IMG/VR virus record: IMGVR_UViG_3300030419_007131
Span: 1 to 64,000 of that record
Source of the DNA: a virus
Strand: one strand, 5' to 3'
DNA length: 64,000 nt
The position numbers were made by a program, and so were the translations under genes. The stretch's first letter is position 1. Every line of letters starts with the position of its first letter. The notes beneath the pieces were generated by a model that saw nothing but the letters and a program-made list of their open reading frames with translations, was not told the origin of the DNA and searched no databases. This document shows positions 56,208-64,000 of the stretch, one piece after another.

Positions 56208-58140
56208 CTTTGTCTGCCTCTTTTTTCTCCATTTGTTCAACTAAGCGTCGCACTTTTGTAGTGTTTTCAAACAAATTGGCCTCGTCTTTATTATAAATAG
56301 ATTCCTTATATTGTTTCGTGCCAAACGTTACATCCAAAATCTTGCCGGGCGGAGTGGTAGCGCGGCCGCGACCACGAGGTATCTCTGGGAGAGCCGTGCT
56401 GGTAATATGACGACGCGTTCCGCCTAGGTCTCGATTGTCGACGGCCACCGGCGTATAAGTGCCATGATCATAAACATGCTCTCCTTCTTCACTTAAGTGA
56501 CCATCCTCCCGTCGTCCCGGAGTGGTGAGTAAAGGAGACTCTTCGCCGCCGAGGTCTTCGCCTCCAAGATCTTCACCGCCGAGGTCTCCCCCAAGGCCGC
56601 CAAGTTCTTCGGCACCAAGGTCGCCCCCAAGGTCGCCCCCAAGGTCGTCGCCCAAGCCGCCACCAAGTTCTTCAGCAGCTGCGTCTTCAGCAAGGGCTTC
56701 AAGTTCTTGTTGGTATTTACGATCATAAAACGTTTCGCGTTGGTTGCGCAAGAACTCAGAATCAGAAAGGCCCAAGATATTGGAGGCCACCCAACGCTTG
56801 CTGAATGTCCCCTCCGGAACAGCTGTTGCCGTATCAAACTTGGTACGCATGTATTCTAGCTGCTGCAACTCCGCCAAACGAGAGGGATTGTTGAGTGTAA
56901 TCTTAAACGACAAAAGATCCTCACCGCGATACCCCAAGGTATACAAATGAACAATCGCCATCTTCTCTAGCTCTGAAACTACCGACCTTTGCAGGCGGTG
57001 GATGGTGCGCGCAAAGCGAATATCTTTCTGGGCTAACGTTGTCTTATCTTCGTCGCCACCCTCCAAATTGGTAAGATAAGCTTGCGGAATCTTAATTGCA
57101 GCGAAGAGTTTGTCGCGCAGATATTTAACATCGTCAATATCATTAAGACTGCTAGCGCCCTGGAGGGAGCTAATGTCAGAACCAACGCCGCCACGAATAG
57201 GAATAAAGTAGTCCTCTTCCAGCGAAAGAGGGTTATATCGCAGGTCGACTCGACCAGTTGTGGCATCAACCAACTGATTACGCTTCATCTCGGTTTTGAC
57301 CTTTTCCATATACTGAGGAATTTCTTGAGGCGGGATATTCCCCACATCGATCTTAAAGATCCTGCGCTCGGGTGCACGAACGACACGGTAGGCAATCATC
57401 GCATCCTCTAAAAGAACCAGCTGGCGCCAAATGCGACGCGCTGGATCAAGAACCGAAGTGCCGTATGGGCTATACCTGTCATTACCAAGAATGCGGAAGT
57501 GGGCAACCTGCCAGTTTTCAAAGGTCATGCCGGCACCGTTCCACTGATACTGAACGTAGTTGGGATTGGTAGCGTCTTGACCCTCCAGCCTTTCAACTTC
57601 GTTATTAGGCATTCCGATCACTGACGTAATACCAAGATGCTCGTCGATGTCGAGATATAAAAAGAAGTCTCCATACTTGCACATGGAACGAGCCCAGCCA
57701 AAAGCGTTAAACTCAATATTCAAAGCATCGTAAAAGAGCGCTTCGAGAATTGACTTGATCTCGTGATTCATGCAGTCAATATTTAGAAGACGATCATACT
57801 CATTCGAGGTCGTCATTTCGTCGGCATAAATATCCAATGCTGAGGCAATCTCTGGCATGTATTCCATTTGCTCAAAATCGGTATACCGCTCGGCGCGGTT
57901 CTGGTTTCGAAACGCAGCAGAAGTATACAAGTTATAGTTCTGCGACATATTGTTGTCGGCGCGCTTAAACTCCTGGCCGCTTAGGGACCTGAATCTGTAT
58001 CGATATTTATCTAAATTGCCGCGGCGCTCTTGACGTGCGACTTGCGTCCGATAGTTTACAATCGGACCTGACAGCATTCGAGTTAATCGTTTGAATAACG
58101 GTGAAGCTGGGTTTCTTGTGTTTCTCTCGTTCTTGGCCAT
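56197..58140 (-). CDS. Portal protein (T4 gp20-like)
   Basis: 647 residues (T4 gp20 524). EYMPEIASALDIYADEMTTS, FNAFGWARSMCKYGDFFLYL, VAHFRILGNDRYSPYGTSVL, RAPERRIFKIDVGNIP and KIPQAYLTNLEGGDEDKTTL are gp20 family segments in order. An inserted low-complexity tract of GGDLGGEDLGG type (about 490-540) and a Pro/Arg-rich region make up the extra length. It forms the dodecameric vertex for DNA entry and tail attachment. It follows the terminase gene by 3 bp. Confidence 0.93.
   Translation of the reverse strand: MAKNERNTRNPASPLFKRLTRMLSGPIVNYRTQVARQERRGNLDKYRYRFRSLSGQEFKRADNNMSQNYNLYTSAAFRNQNRAERYTDFEQMEYMPEIASALDIYADEMTTSNEYDRLLNIDCMNHEIKSILEALFYDALNIEFNAFGWARSMCKYGDFFLYLDIDEHLGITSVIGMPNNEVERLEGQDATNPNYVQYQWNGAGMTFENWQVAHFRILGNDRYSPYGTSVLDPARRIWRQLVLLEDAMIAYRVVRAPERRIFKIDVGNIPPQEIPQYMEKVKTEMKRNQLVDATTGRVDLRYNPLSLEEDYFIPIRGGVGSDISSLQGASSLNDIDDVKYLRDKLFAAIKIPQAYLTNLEGGDEDKTTLAQKDIRFARTIHRLQRSVVSELEKMAIVHLYTLGYRGEDLLSFKITLNNPSRLAELQQLEYMRTKFDTATAVPEGTFSKRWVASNILGLSDSEFLRNQRETFYDRKYQQELEALAEDAAAEELGGGLGDDLGGDLGGDLGAEELGGLGGDLGGEDLGGEDLGGEESPLLTTPGRREDGHLSEEGEHVYDHGTYTPVAVDNRDLGGTRRHITSTALPEIPRGRGRATTPPGKILDVTFGTKQYKESIYNKDEANLFENTTKVRRLVEQMEKKEADKDEA
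56540..56690 (-). repeat. Low-complexity tract in the portal gene
   Basis: Short direct repeats built on GGTCGCCCCCAA-like units (plus strand) encode a Gly/Asp/Leu/Glu-rich tail in the portal protein; likely length-variable. Confidence 0.7.
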
Positions 58141-58143
58141 TTT

Positions 58144-59730
58144 TTATCCTTTTATCAAAGCAATATACTGCTCGTTAAATACTGCCGCTTCTTGGGAGCG
58201 CTGATTCTCTTTTGTTATTTTGTGTCCTTGCATGCCGGGAATGGTTGTTGAGATGTTTGTTTTTGATGTACTTATAGACGACAAGAACTGCTTGCTATAT
58301 TCAACGCTTTGCTGACTTTCCACGATTACAGTATCCCTCACCCAACACCCGATAGCAAATGACATCACTAAATCATCATTATAACTGCGCATCGCCTGCG
58401 GTCTTCCTGCTTGCCAAATAAATGTTTTCATTTCAGAAAGCAAACGATTCGAGTTAATCTTAATTAGTTTGTTTCTCATAAACTCTTCCATCTTAGCTAC
58501 AATCAAAGGTCTCGTTTTTGAAGATGTAGTAAACCCTGGTATCACATTCGATTGCCACTGAGCCGAAACTGGGTCCACATAACTATGATCTCCCTTTGCA
58601 GAGTGATATATATTAGGATACCCTTTATCTAATAACTTTTTAAGCACTGCATAGCCTATGTTGTTGTTTTCTATAACCAACATTGGGTTGCCATATTCGC
58701 CAGCAACATTAAATAAAACATCTGCGAAGTCGTCCGGGGTGGGCTTTCCAACATATTCGGCAACCACCTCCAGGCTCGCTAGCTCAAAAACATGAAAGGC
58801 GCTGTTGTCCTTTCCGTCTCCTCGGGCAACATCAGCAACAATCAAATAGGGCTTTCCTTCTTCATGTCTTTTCCATATCCAATAATTTCTATCGAAACCG
58901 GTCCTATACTCCGGTGCTACGATCCTATCCAAATACCACTGAATGTCGTCGGGATGCACGACCGTTTCACCCGACACATTGAAGTTGCACTCAAGCTCCT
59001 GTGCAATTTGTCGCTTTGACATGTTCTTGGTTTCTTTTTCAAACCAAGCCTTGTCGCGGTCAGGATGAGCATCCCACATCAACGTGGTCATATGAAACGC
59101 ATTTGTGCCAGCCTCAGCCTCTACACAATTTTGATGGAACCAGTTGCCTACGCCGTTGGGAGTAGAGAGAGCGATGCAGCGACCACCAGTAGAAAGTGTG
59201 GGATAAAGCGCAGTCCACAGATCAGCAAGCTTTTCAACGTGTGCGGCCTCGTCGACCACTAAAAGTGAAAGTGCCTCAGAACGACCAGCATCGCCAGAAG
59301 TCGATGAGCCCTTAATTTGAGATCCGTTTGAGAGTTCAAATGAGGTCCTATTGTCAACAACAATCTCAGATATCCGCATCCATTCAGGCAGATGCTTAAT
59401 AATAGCTTTAACTTTTTTTACAAGATTGGTTGCGGTTTGAAGTTTCGTCGCAACAACTAAAATGTTTTTGTCGCGGTGGAACAGCATGAGCCACGCAATA
59501 TAAGCTGCCGTAATCGTAGAGATACCCAACTGACGAGCCTTCAAAATAATATTGAAACGATAGTCGCTGAAATCTTTTAATAGTTCTTTTTGATAGTCGT
59601 ATGCACTAAACGGTATTAGTCCACGTTGTGGGTGCGAAATTCGACAATAACTTGTCGTGAAATAAACTGGGTCCTTGCCCGCTTTGACGATCTCTTTTAA
59701 TATCTCTTCTTTAGTGAGGGCATTCCCCAT
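58144..59730 (-). CDS. Terminase large subunit (T4 gp17-like)
   Basis: 528 residues. The ATPase domain has a Walker A variant LKARQLGIST near 62 (T4: SRQLGKTT) and Walker B LLVVDEAAHV near 157. The nuclease domain has LIVADVARGDGKD near 295 with the first acidic ligand, MLVIENNNIGYAVL and YNDDLVMSFAIGCW near the end. It pumps and cuts DNA during headful packaging. An 8-bp gap separates it from the 182-residue gene, the only candidate for a small subunit here. Confidence 0.95.
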   Translation of the reverse strand: MGNALTKEEILKEIVKAGKDPVYFTTSYCRISHPQRGLIPFSAYDYQKELLKDFSDYRFNIILKARQLGISTITAAYIAWLMLFHRDKNILVVATKLQTATNLVKKVKAIIKHLPEWMRISEIVVDNRTSFELSNGSQIKGSSTSGDAGRSEALSLLVVDEAAHVEKLADLWTALYPTLSTGGRCIALSTPNGVGNWFHQNCVEAEAGTNAFHMTTLMWDAHPDRDKAWFEKETKNMSKRQIAQELECNFNVSGETVVHPDDIQWYLDRIVAPEYRTGFDRNYWIWKRHEEGKPYLIVADVARGDGKDNSAFHVFELASLEVVAEYVGKPTPDDFADVLFNVAGEYGNPMLVIENNNIGYAVLKKLLDKGYPNIYHSAKGDHSYVDPVSAQWQSNVIPGFTTSSKTRPLIVAKMEEFMRNKLIKINSNRLLSEMKTFIWQAGRPQAMRSYNDDLVMSFAIGCWVRDTVIVESQQSVEYSKQFLSSISTSKTNISTTIPGMQGHKITKENQRSQEAAVFNEQYIALIKG

Positions 59731-59738
59731 GACATTTT

Positions 59739-60287
59739 TTACTTGCCTTTACGGGTATCGTTCGAAGGCCTCTTGTTCTTGGGTCCAAGCTCTAGCCATG
59801 CACGAACAGCCTTATTAAGCTTAACCTCGGCAGAACCGGCCTCGACCTCTCCCACGTCTTTAAGGCCACCAATGCGATAATCGCAATGAGCCTGGCAATC
59901 CGTCCGGTAGTTAGAGATTCTTTGAACCAAAATATGATGGTCGCCTTCTTTCGTCAACGTGAGGGTATCACCCGTGATGTTCTTATATTCGGCTTTCAAA
60001 AATTTAACGATATCAGCCAAGCGTTTTCCGATGTCATCCTCAAAGCCTGGGTCCTTGACATCTTTAATTCTAACCTCGGCCTGATACTTCACACGCAGAA
60101 TGGGCCCGTGAAAATGAACCTTAAACCCATCCATAACCCGTCGGTCATTAATATAATGGCCGTCTTCACGTGCCAGTCCTACTTTCCGAGCTAATCCGTC
60201 GGCCTGCAGGGTCTCTTCGTGAGCGCCATCATACGCGTTTGCCGCCGCCTGGCTTATTCCTTTGATGATTTCATATACAGTTGCCAT
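59739..60287 (-). CDS. Conserved protein upstream of terminase (possible small terminase or virion protein)
   Basis: 182 residues from the ATG at 60287 (MATVYEIIKGISQAAANAYD); the longer upstream frame overlaps the zinc gene. DGLARKVGLAREDGHYINDR, RVKYQAEVRIKDVKDPGFED and ADIVKFLKAEYKNITGDTLT suggest a helical start and an alpha/beta core. The place before terL is where a T4 gp16-type small subunit would be, but no helix-turn-helix is obvious, so the role is open. The C-terminus is basic (KNKRPSNDTRKGK). Confidence 0.5.
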   Translation of the reverse strand: MATVYEIIKGISQAAANAYDGAHEETLQADGLARKVGLAREDGHYINDRRVMDGFKVHFHGPILRVKYQAEVRIKDVKDPGFEDDIGKRLADIVKFLKAEYKNITGDTLTLTKEGDHHILVQRISNYRTDCQAHCDYRIGGLKDVGEVEAGSAEVKLNKAVRAWLELGPKNKRPSNDTRKGK

Positions 60288-60288
60288 A

Positions 60289-60675
60289 TTATTGTTCCCT
60301 TGTTGGTCTCCACCCAGTCGCCCATCTTTCTTCGCGGTCCTCGATATATTGTATATAGCATTTGAAGCAGGCTTCAAACTTATTCATATACAAATCGTCT
60401 TCCGATCGAAAAGAATATTTTTCACAAACAGGACACGTCCTCTTGTGATCTCTATTAAGTAGTTTTTTGTTTATTAAAAATCCGTCTTGTTCTACTTTGT
60501 CTTGGGTTTCGGCTAGTTTTGCAAATTTCTTCTGCTCTGCCTGAGATTGCTGGATATACTGTTTTTCTTTTGTCTCGTCCCAAAACCGCTTCGGATTATC
60601 GATCGCCTCTCGTCCATACTTCTGAGTGATGGCGCGTTCTAGTTGAGCTATGTAATCTTGCTTTTCTTTATTCAT
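60289..60675 (-). CDS. Zinc-ribbon protein of unknown function (128 aa)
   Basis: The N-terminal helical part (QLERAITQKYGREAIDNPKR) is followed by one four-Cys ribbon, CPVC near 81-84 and CFKC near 103-106, and a charged end (EDREERWATGWRPTREQ). The family looks widespread upstream of terminase genes in aquatic T4-like phages. DNA or protein binding is plausible. Its stop lies 1 bp before the next gene's start. Confidence 0.55.
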   Translation of the reverse strand: MNKEKQDYIAQLERAITQKYGREAIDNPKRFWDETKEKQYIQQSQAEQKKFAKLAETQDKVEQDGFLINKKLLNRDHKRTCPVCEKYSFRSEDDLYMNKFEACFKCYIQYIEDREERWATGWRPTREQ

Positions 60676-61133
60676 TTAACTATTTCAGTCGACAGCGCAA
60701 ATATCCCCAAAGAGGTGAGGGTTCCAATTCCAAAACCCAAAGCCACCAGGAAGGGGTCTTTACCAGGCTTTTGTTGTACGATGAGATCCATCAGTCGATC
60801 ATTCTCTGCAGCTTTAAGGATCATCATGGATTCATACTTGTCCTTCCACGAACCAATCTCAATATCTTTATAGTCTAGCTGCAATTGGAACCTCTCTCCT
60901 TGGAGGTGAAGTTCATAACTGATTCGAAGGTCACACTCGGCGTCTTCAAACTTCTTTTCAGTTGCAATCTTGGCGGCCGCATCAAGAGATAAAAGAACAC
61001 CATCAAACGGCACTACGTCGCCCGCTTTAACGGGTAGGACCACATAGTCTGAGGTTGTTTCTTCCTCGGCCAAAACTATTGCAGGACAGGCTAAGAAGGC
61101 TACTAAGTAAAGGGATAATATCTTTTTAAGCAT
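60672..61133 (-). CDS. Signal-peptide protein with C-terminal membrane segment (possible lysis protein)
   Basis: 153 residues. A Sec signal covers residues 1-22 (MLKKILSLYLVAFLACPAIV, cut near LAEE). The mature part has VPFDGVLLSLDAAAKIATEK and a helix, and the C-terminus is a transmembrane helix (FLVALGFGIGTLTSLGIFAL). The PFDGVLLS...A motif is found in small phage and bacterial proteins near holin genes. An outer-leaflet or spanin-type role is inferred. It overlaps the coiled-coil gene by 8 bp and the zinc gene by 4 bp. Confidence 0.5.
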   Translation of the reverse strand: MLKKILSLYLVAFLACPAIVLAEEETTSDYVVLPVKAGDVVPFDGVLLSLDAAAKIATEKKFEDAECDLRISYELHLQGERFQLQLDYKDIEIGSWKDKYESMMILKAAENDRLMDLIVQQKPGKDPFLVALGFGIGTLTSLGIFALSTEIVK

Positions 61134-61542
61134 TGTTTAATCCGAAAGCTTCGGCCAATTCTTTCGCTAGCTTCTCTGGATCATTATAGCTTTTGTCGAC
61201 TAATCTTTTAAGTTCTGCTTCTTTTTTTCTATCAAGGGTCTCGCCTCGTTTTTCAAATTCTTTCTCGATTTCTTCCCGTCTCTTTAGATGTTCTGCCAAC
61301 CTGGCGTTTTTCTCTGCGGTCTCGGTATTATGGATGTGCGCCAGGGTTTCCATCTCTTGGTCATGAGCATCTTGTTTGGATTCCATTAGATCCAACACGG
61401 TAGCAAGAAATGCTCCGTTGCGCGTTAAAGCTCCAATCAATGCTGCGCATATAAAAAGTAGCGCTATGACGATAACCCACCAAAACTTTTTGGCCCAAAG
61501 CCAAGATTTTTTAGCTATCAATTTCAGCTTAAGTAAATTCAT
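61126..61542 (-). CDS. Membrane-anchored coiled-coil protein (inner-membrane spanin-like)
   Basis: 138 residues. One transmembrane helix lies near residues 16-40 (FWWVIVIALLFICAALIGAL), followed by about 80 residues of charged coiled coil (KNARLAEHLKRREEIEKEFE). This is the topology of an Rz-type i-spanin, which joins inner and outer membranes in the last step of lysis of Gram-negative hosts. No clear Rz1-type lipoprotein is seen, though the signal-peptide protein next to it could be the partner. It overlaps its neighbours by 1 and 8 bp. Confidence 0.5.
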   Translation of the reverse strand: MNLLKLKLIAKKSWLWAKKFWWVIVIALLFICAALIGALTRNGAFLATVLDLMESKQDAHDQEMETLAHIHNTETAEKNARLAEHLKRREEIEKEFEKRGETLDRKKEAELKRLVDKSYNDPEKLAKELAEAFGLNNA

Positions 61543-61727
61543 TATTTAACACCTTTAAGTCGTGCAACCGTATCTACCACGGTCTGACTTCCAATGTAAA
61601 CGCAAGTAATAATTACCCAATCGCTCGATGCAAGATCTGCGAAGGCCAAGAGGCCTGTAGCTGTAACCCAGGCCATCAGCTTACGCGAGACCATCTTATC
61701 CAATCCTTTATCAATAATGTGTCGCAT
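61542..61727 (-). CDS. Small holin-like membrane protein
   Basis: 61 residues from the ATG at 61727, chosen for GAGGAGAGGAG upstream. After a basic start (MRHIIDKGLDKMVSRKLMAW) come two hydrophobic segments (AWVTATGLLAFADL; WVIITCVYIGSQTVVDTVA) and a basic tail (RLKGVK). Size and layout fit a class II-type holin, and similar short proteins are common in aquatic T4-like phages. It leads the likely lysis cassette. No endolysin gene is visible in the window. Confidence 0.5.
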   Translation of the reverse strand: MRHIIDKGLDKMVSRKLMAWVTATGLLAFADLASSDWVIITCVYIGSQTVVDTVARLKGVK

Positions 61728-61769
61728 GCTATTCAACTCCTCTCCTCTAATTAGGAGCGGGGAAAAAGG

Positions 61770-62444
61770 ATGTCTAAACAACTTAGCTTGAAATTCAAAA
61801 AAATGCTGAAACAAGCTGATTTTACGCATGCTGATTTAGAGTACCACAAAGAGCTGCTCCCCGAAGCCAAAACCACCTTTGGTGAGGCCATCGCACAAAT
61901 CATTAGCGAAATGGCCGAAGAAGACCAAGAAGCCATTAAAAGAGCAGATATTAAGCGCCAAGAAGAATTCGAAAAAAAGATGGATGCCAAGCGGGATGCA
62001 GAAAACATTAACCCCGAAGAATGGGAACCCATGCCAACTAGTAAAAAAGAGATCCCGCCTGAAAAGGAATCGGAGCTTAAAAGCATCTACCGTCGCATAG
62101 CTGCCAAAACTCATCCAGACAAAGCGATAGCCAGCGGGACTTCGCAAGAGAAAAAAGCGCAGCTAGAGAAAACTTTCATACAAGCCAAAAAAGCATATGA
62201 TGAGCATAACTGGTATGCGCTTTATCGTATTGCGGTAGCTCTCGATCTTCCTTTCGGAGAGCCGAGTCAAAATAAAATCGACTGGATCGAGGAAGATATC
62301 GAGGCAGCAATGGCTGAGATATCCAGGATCGCTGGTACCGTCGCGTGGGTATGGTATAACGGCGACGACACAGCCAAGCTGCATGCGTTAAAAAGCTATT
62401 TTCAACAAAATTATGGACTAGAGCTAGTACACACTAATGATTAA
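61770..62444 (+). CDS. J-domain (DnaJ-like) co-chaperone
   Basis: 224 residues, the only plus-strand gene. The N-terminal 100 residues are charged helices (FGEAIAQIISEMAEEDQEAI). The J-domain lies near 100-165: ELKSIYRRIAAKTHPDK, with the HPD motif at 115-117 that triggers DnaK ATPase, then LEKTFIQAKKAYDEHNWYAL. The usual Gly/Phe and zinc domains are absent. The C-terminal part (DDTAKLHALKSYFQQNYGLE) is unknown. It may steer host DnaK to phage clients. It starts 42 bp from the divergent holin-like gene and converges with the SbcC-like gene, overlapping it by 11 bp. GGGGAAAAAGG precedes the ATG. Confidence 0.8.
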   Translation: MSKQLSLKFKKMLKQADFTHADLEYHKELLPEAKTTFGEAIAQIISEMAEEDQEAIKRADIKRQEEFEKKMDAKRDAENINPEEWEPMPTSKKEIPPEKESELKSIYRRIAAKTHPDKAIASGTSQEKKAQLEKTFIQAKKAYDEHNWYALYRIAVALDLPFGEPSQNKIDWIEEDIEAAMAEISRIAGTVAWVWYNGDDTAKLHALKSYFQQNYGLELVHTND

Positions 62445-64000
62445 CTTTGGCATATCCGCCTGTTTTGTCAATCGTGACCTCTACATCCACGATATCTTTA
62501 AGAGAATCTAGATGGGAAATAAGAATAACAGTTTTAAAATACATCTTTATAAGCTGTAGAATCCTAATAAAGCCTTCCATATTCTCCGCATCTAAAGCAG
62601 TGCCTGGCTCGTCGAGAATAAAAATGTTTCCCTTGGGGAGGGATGATACAGACAGGAGCGCCAGGCGGATTGCCATAGCGGCCACAGTCTTCTCAGCGCC
62701 CGATCCCATCTCGATGGGGCGCGGATCGTGTTTGGGGTGCTTAATCAGAATATCAAGCTTGCGACCATCCTCCTGAAAGAAGACTTCAAACTCAGCAATG
62801 TTGGAAAGCACCTTGGCTATCTCACCATTAATCACTGGGAGGCGCTTTTTAATGATGTCATAAGCGATTCCGTTAGAGTGGGTGCATCGCATAAACAAAT
62901 CGTAGGATGCATACTCTTCACGAATATTGCGTAGATCTTCTTTCTTTTCTTGAAGAGTTTCGATCTTTTGCTCTAGCGAGCCGATTTGTCGGTGGTGATC
63001 ATTTATTAATTCTTCTAGCGAAATGATCGATTCTTGAGTAGTCTCGATTGTTTTTTGAACTTGATTTCTCGAAGATAAAAGATTTTCAATATTTTTTATT
63101 AAATCTTTCTTTTCTTCATACAAATCAATCTTAGTATTTACTTCGTTAAGGGTCGTTCTGTGGGCCTTTATCTTGGCATACAACCTCTCGATCGAAACCT
63201 TGTTGTCCCTCTTTTCGATCTCAATGTTGTTCTTGTTAATAATAATGTTATTATAGTTGTCAATCATTTCAATCATTTCGGCAGAATTAACCAAAGCTAT
63301 TTTAGTCTTATAAGATTTAGCATTTTCAATCTGATCAATGATGTCTACTTCTAAAGAGGGCAGTTCCACGGACGCCAAGTGCGCATCCTTAATGAATTGG
63401 CACATAGGAAAACTACTTCCACACGGCACTTCATCCAACAACTCTACTTTCTTACTCATCGCCTTATATTCATTATCAAGCAATCGAGCGTGACTCACGG
63501 TTTTATCATACTTCTTTTTAAAGTCATCGTATTCTTTCTTTTTTTCTAAAATATCTTCAATATCAATCGTCGTAAGAAAATCATCATACTCACTTAGTTT
63601 ACTATCATATTGTGCATTTTCGTCCTTAAGCTCAACAATATTAATATTAGTATCTTCAATTTTCTCTTGAAGAGATGTCTTAGTTTCTAAAAGCGCCTTA
63701 ATATCCAGTCTCTCAGCTGGGATTGATTCGATTTGTTCCGTTAAATCAGCAAACCGTTGCCGGGCGGTGGCAAGGTCTTCTCTCGCCTGCGTGTGGTTGG
63801 CGGTTTCCTCATCTAGTTCCTGTTGGGCTTCTTGCCATTGAACCTCTGCTAGCGCAATATCATTATCGTAACTAACGTCTCCCACTCGTCGCATGACCGC
63901 CTTAAGCTCTGAGCTATCTTCGTGGGCCATTTTAAACTTTCTCTCGAAAATATCCAAATCCAAGAACTTTGCTAAAATCTCCTTTCGTCGCGTTGACCCC
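62434..64000 (-). CDS. SbcC/Rad50-like recombination ATPase (T4 gp46-type), partial
   Basis: The frame is open to the right edge (STRRKEILAKFLDLDIFERK at the boundary), so the N-terminal ATPase lobe is outside. Present are two long coiled-coil arms (about 40-150 and 200-350 of the visible part) around a hook loop with Cys pair PCGSSFPMC, and the C-terminal ATPase lobe: signature MGSGAEKTVAAMAIRLALLS, Walker B NIFILDEPGTALD and HLDSLKDIVD. With gp47/SbcD it resects DNA ends for recombination. The hook spacing (C-x6-C) differs from the Rad50 CxxC. Confidence 0.88.
   Translation of the reverse strand, partial: GSTRRKEILAKFLDLDIFERKFKMAHEDSSELKAVMRRVGDVSYDNDIALAEVQWQEAQQELDEETANHTQAREDLATARQRFADLTEQIESIPAERLDIKALLETKTSLQEKIEDTNINIVELKDENAQYDSKLSEYDDFLTTIDIEDILEKKKEYDDFKKKYDKTVSHARLLDNEYKAMSKKVELLDEVPCGSSFPMCQFIKDAHLASVELPSLEVDIIDQIENAKSYKTKIALVNSAEMIEMIDNYNNIIINKNNIEIEKRDNKVSIERLYAKIKAHRTTLNEVNTKIDLYEEKKDLIKNIENLLSSRNQVQKTIETTQESIISLEELINDHHRQIGSLEQKIETLQEKKEDLRNIREEYASYDLFMRCTHSNGIAYDIIKKRLPVINGEIAKVLSNIAEFEVFFQEDGRKLDILIKHPKHDPRPIEMGSGAEKTVAAMAIRLALLSVSSLPKGNIFILDEPGTALDAENMEGFIRILQLIKMYFKTVILISHLDSLKDIVDVEVTIDKTGGYAKVNH

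Noticed and set aside
56540-56690. CRISPR-like array in the repeat tract of the portal gene
   Set aside because: Repeats are short, in frame, without spacers of uniform size, and encode a Gly/Asp-rich linker.

Overview
The window is one contiguous piece of a large tailed-phage genome, a contractile-tail T4-superfamily myovirus of the kind known from uncultured aquatic phages. The evidence is a nearly complete T4-like virion set (terminase gp17, portal gp20, prohead protease gp21, scaffold gp22, capsid gp23, sheath gp18, tube gp19, a gp15-like completion protein, tape measure, a LysM baseplate protein, fibres), together with phage nucleotide and replication genes, very tight gene packing and 1-14 bp overlaps between stops and starts. 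Every gene reads on the minus strand except one J-domain gene (61770-62444, plus). Both window ends cut a gene: an IMP dehydrogenase/GMP reductase-type gene at 1-386 and an SbcC/Rad50-like (T4 gp46-type) gene at 62434-64000. I saw no tRNA, rRNA, CRISPR array, integrase or insertion sequence. The host is unknown. A Glu/Pro/Asp-rich lipoprotein linker is reminiscent of Myxococcota lipoproteins, which is only a weak hint.

Layout in transcription order, high to low coordinate. (1) 62.4-64.0 kb: SbcC-like recombination ATPase. (2) 60.3-61.7 kb: a small holin-like protein, a membrane-anchored coiled-coil protein, a signal-peptide protein and a zinc protein. (3) 52.2-60.3 kb: DNA packaging and head assembly (terminase, portal, core-type proteins, prohead protease). 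(4) 52.0-52.2 kb: a phage-borne ribosomal protein bS21. (5) 39.7-52.0 kb: a decoration-like protein, a neck-type protein and five large, repeat-rich fibre genes. (6) 20.1-39.6 kb: scaffold, capsid, neck, sheath, tube, tail assembly chaperone, tape measure and baseplate. (7) 1-20.1 kb: replication and metabolism (short family-A polymerase, MazG-like enzyme, tubulin-like protein, ssDNA-binding protein, histone-like protein, Smr protein, RecA/UvsX, DNA repair protein, 5'-nuclease, DnaB-type helicase, class II ribonucleotide reductase, secreted lipoprotein hydrolase, GroES-like protein, DnaE polymerase, dUTPase, IMPDH-like enzyme).

Two classes of regulatory sequence split the map. The replication side carries at least ten close matches to host sigma70 promoters (TTGACA, 16-17 bp, TATACT-like), often buried in the end of the preceding gene. 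The structural side carries a repeated intergenic motif, TAAATAG on the plus strand (CTATTTA in gene sense), usually within 40 bp of a start codon and in several places directly after a terminator hairpin. It is a candidate late promoter.

The most interesting signals are these. First, four otherwise unrelated small proteins share an N-terminal tag (consensus roughly MKLIMExWrkF followed by an L/I-x-E site), which looks like a capsid-targeting sequence used with the gp21-like protease; two of them carry an export-signal-like segment behind the tag. Second, a likely programmed +1 frameshift on a T7 slip site lies just before the tape measure gene. Third, there is a tubulin/FtsZ-like protein. 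Fourth, there is a secreted alpha/beta-hydrolase lipoprotein. Fifth, a full DnaE with an apparently metal-binding PHP domain coexists with a split Pol I (5'-nuclease and short polymerase as separate genes). Sixth, there is a takeover set of bS21, a GroES-like protein, a J-domain protein and an Hc1-like histone. Seventh, a neck-type protein is duplicated and fused to a fibre.
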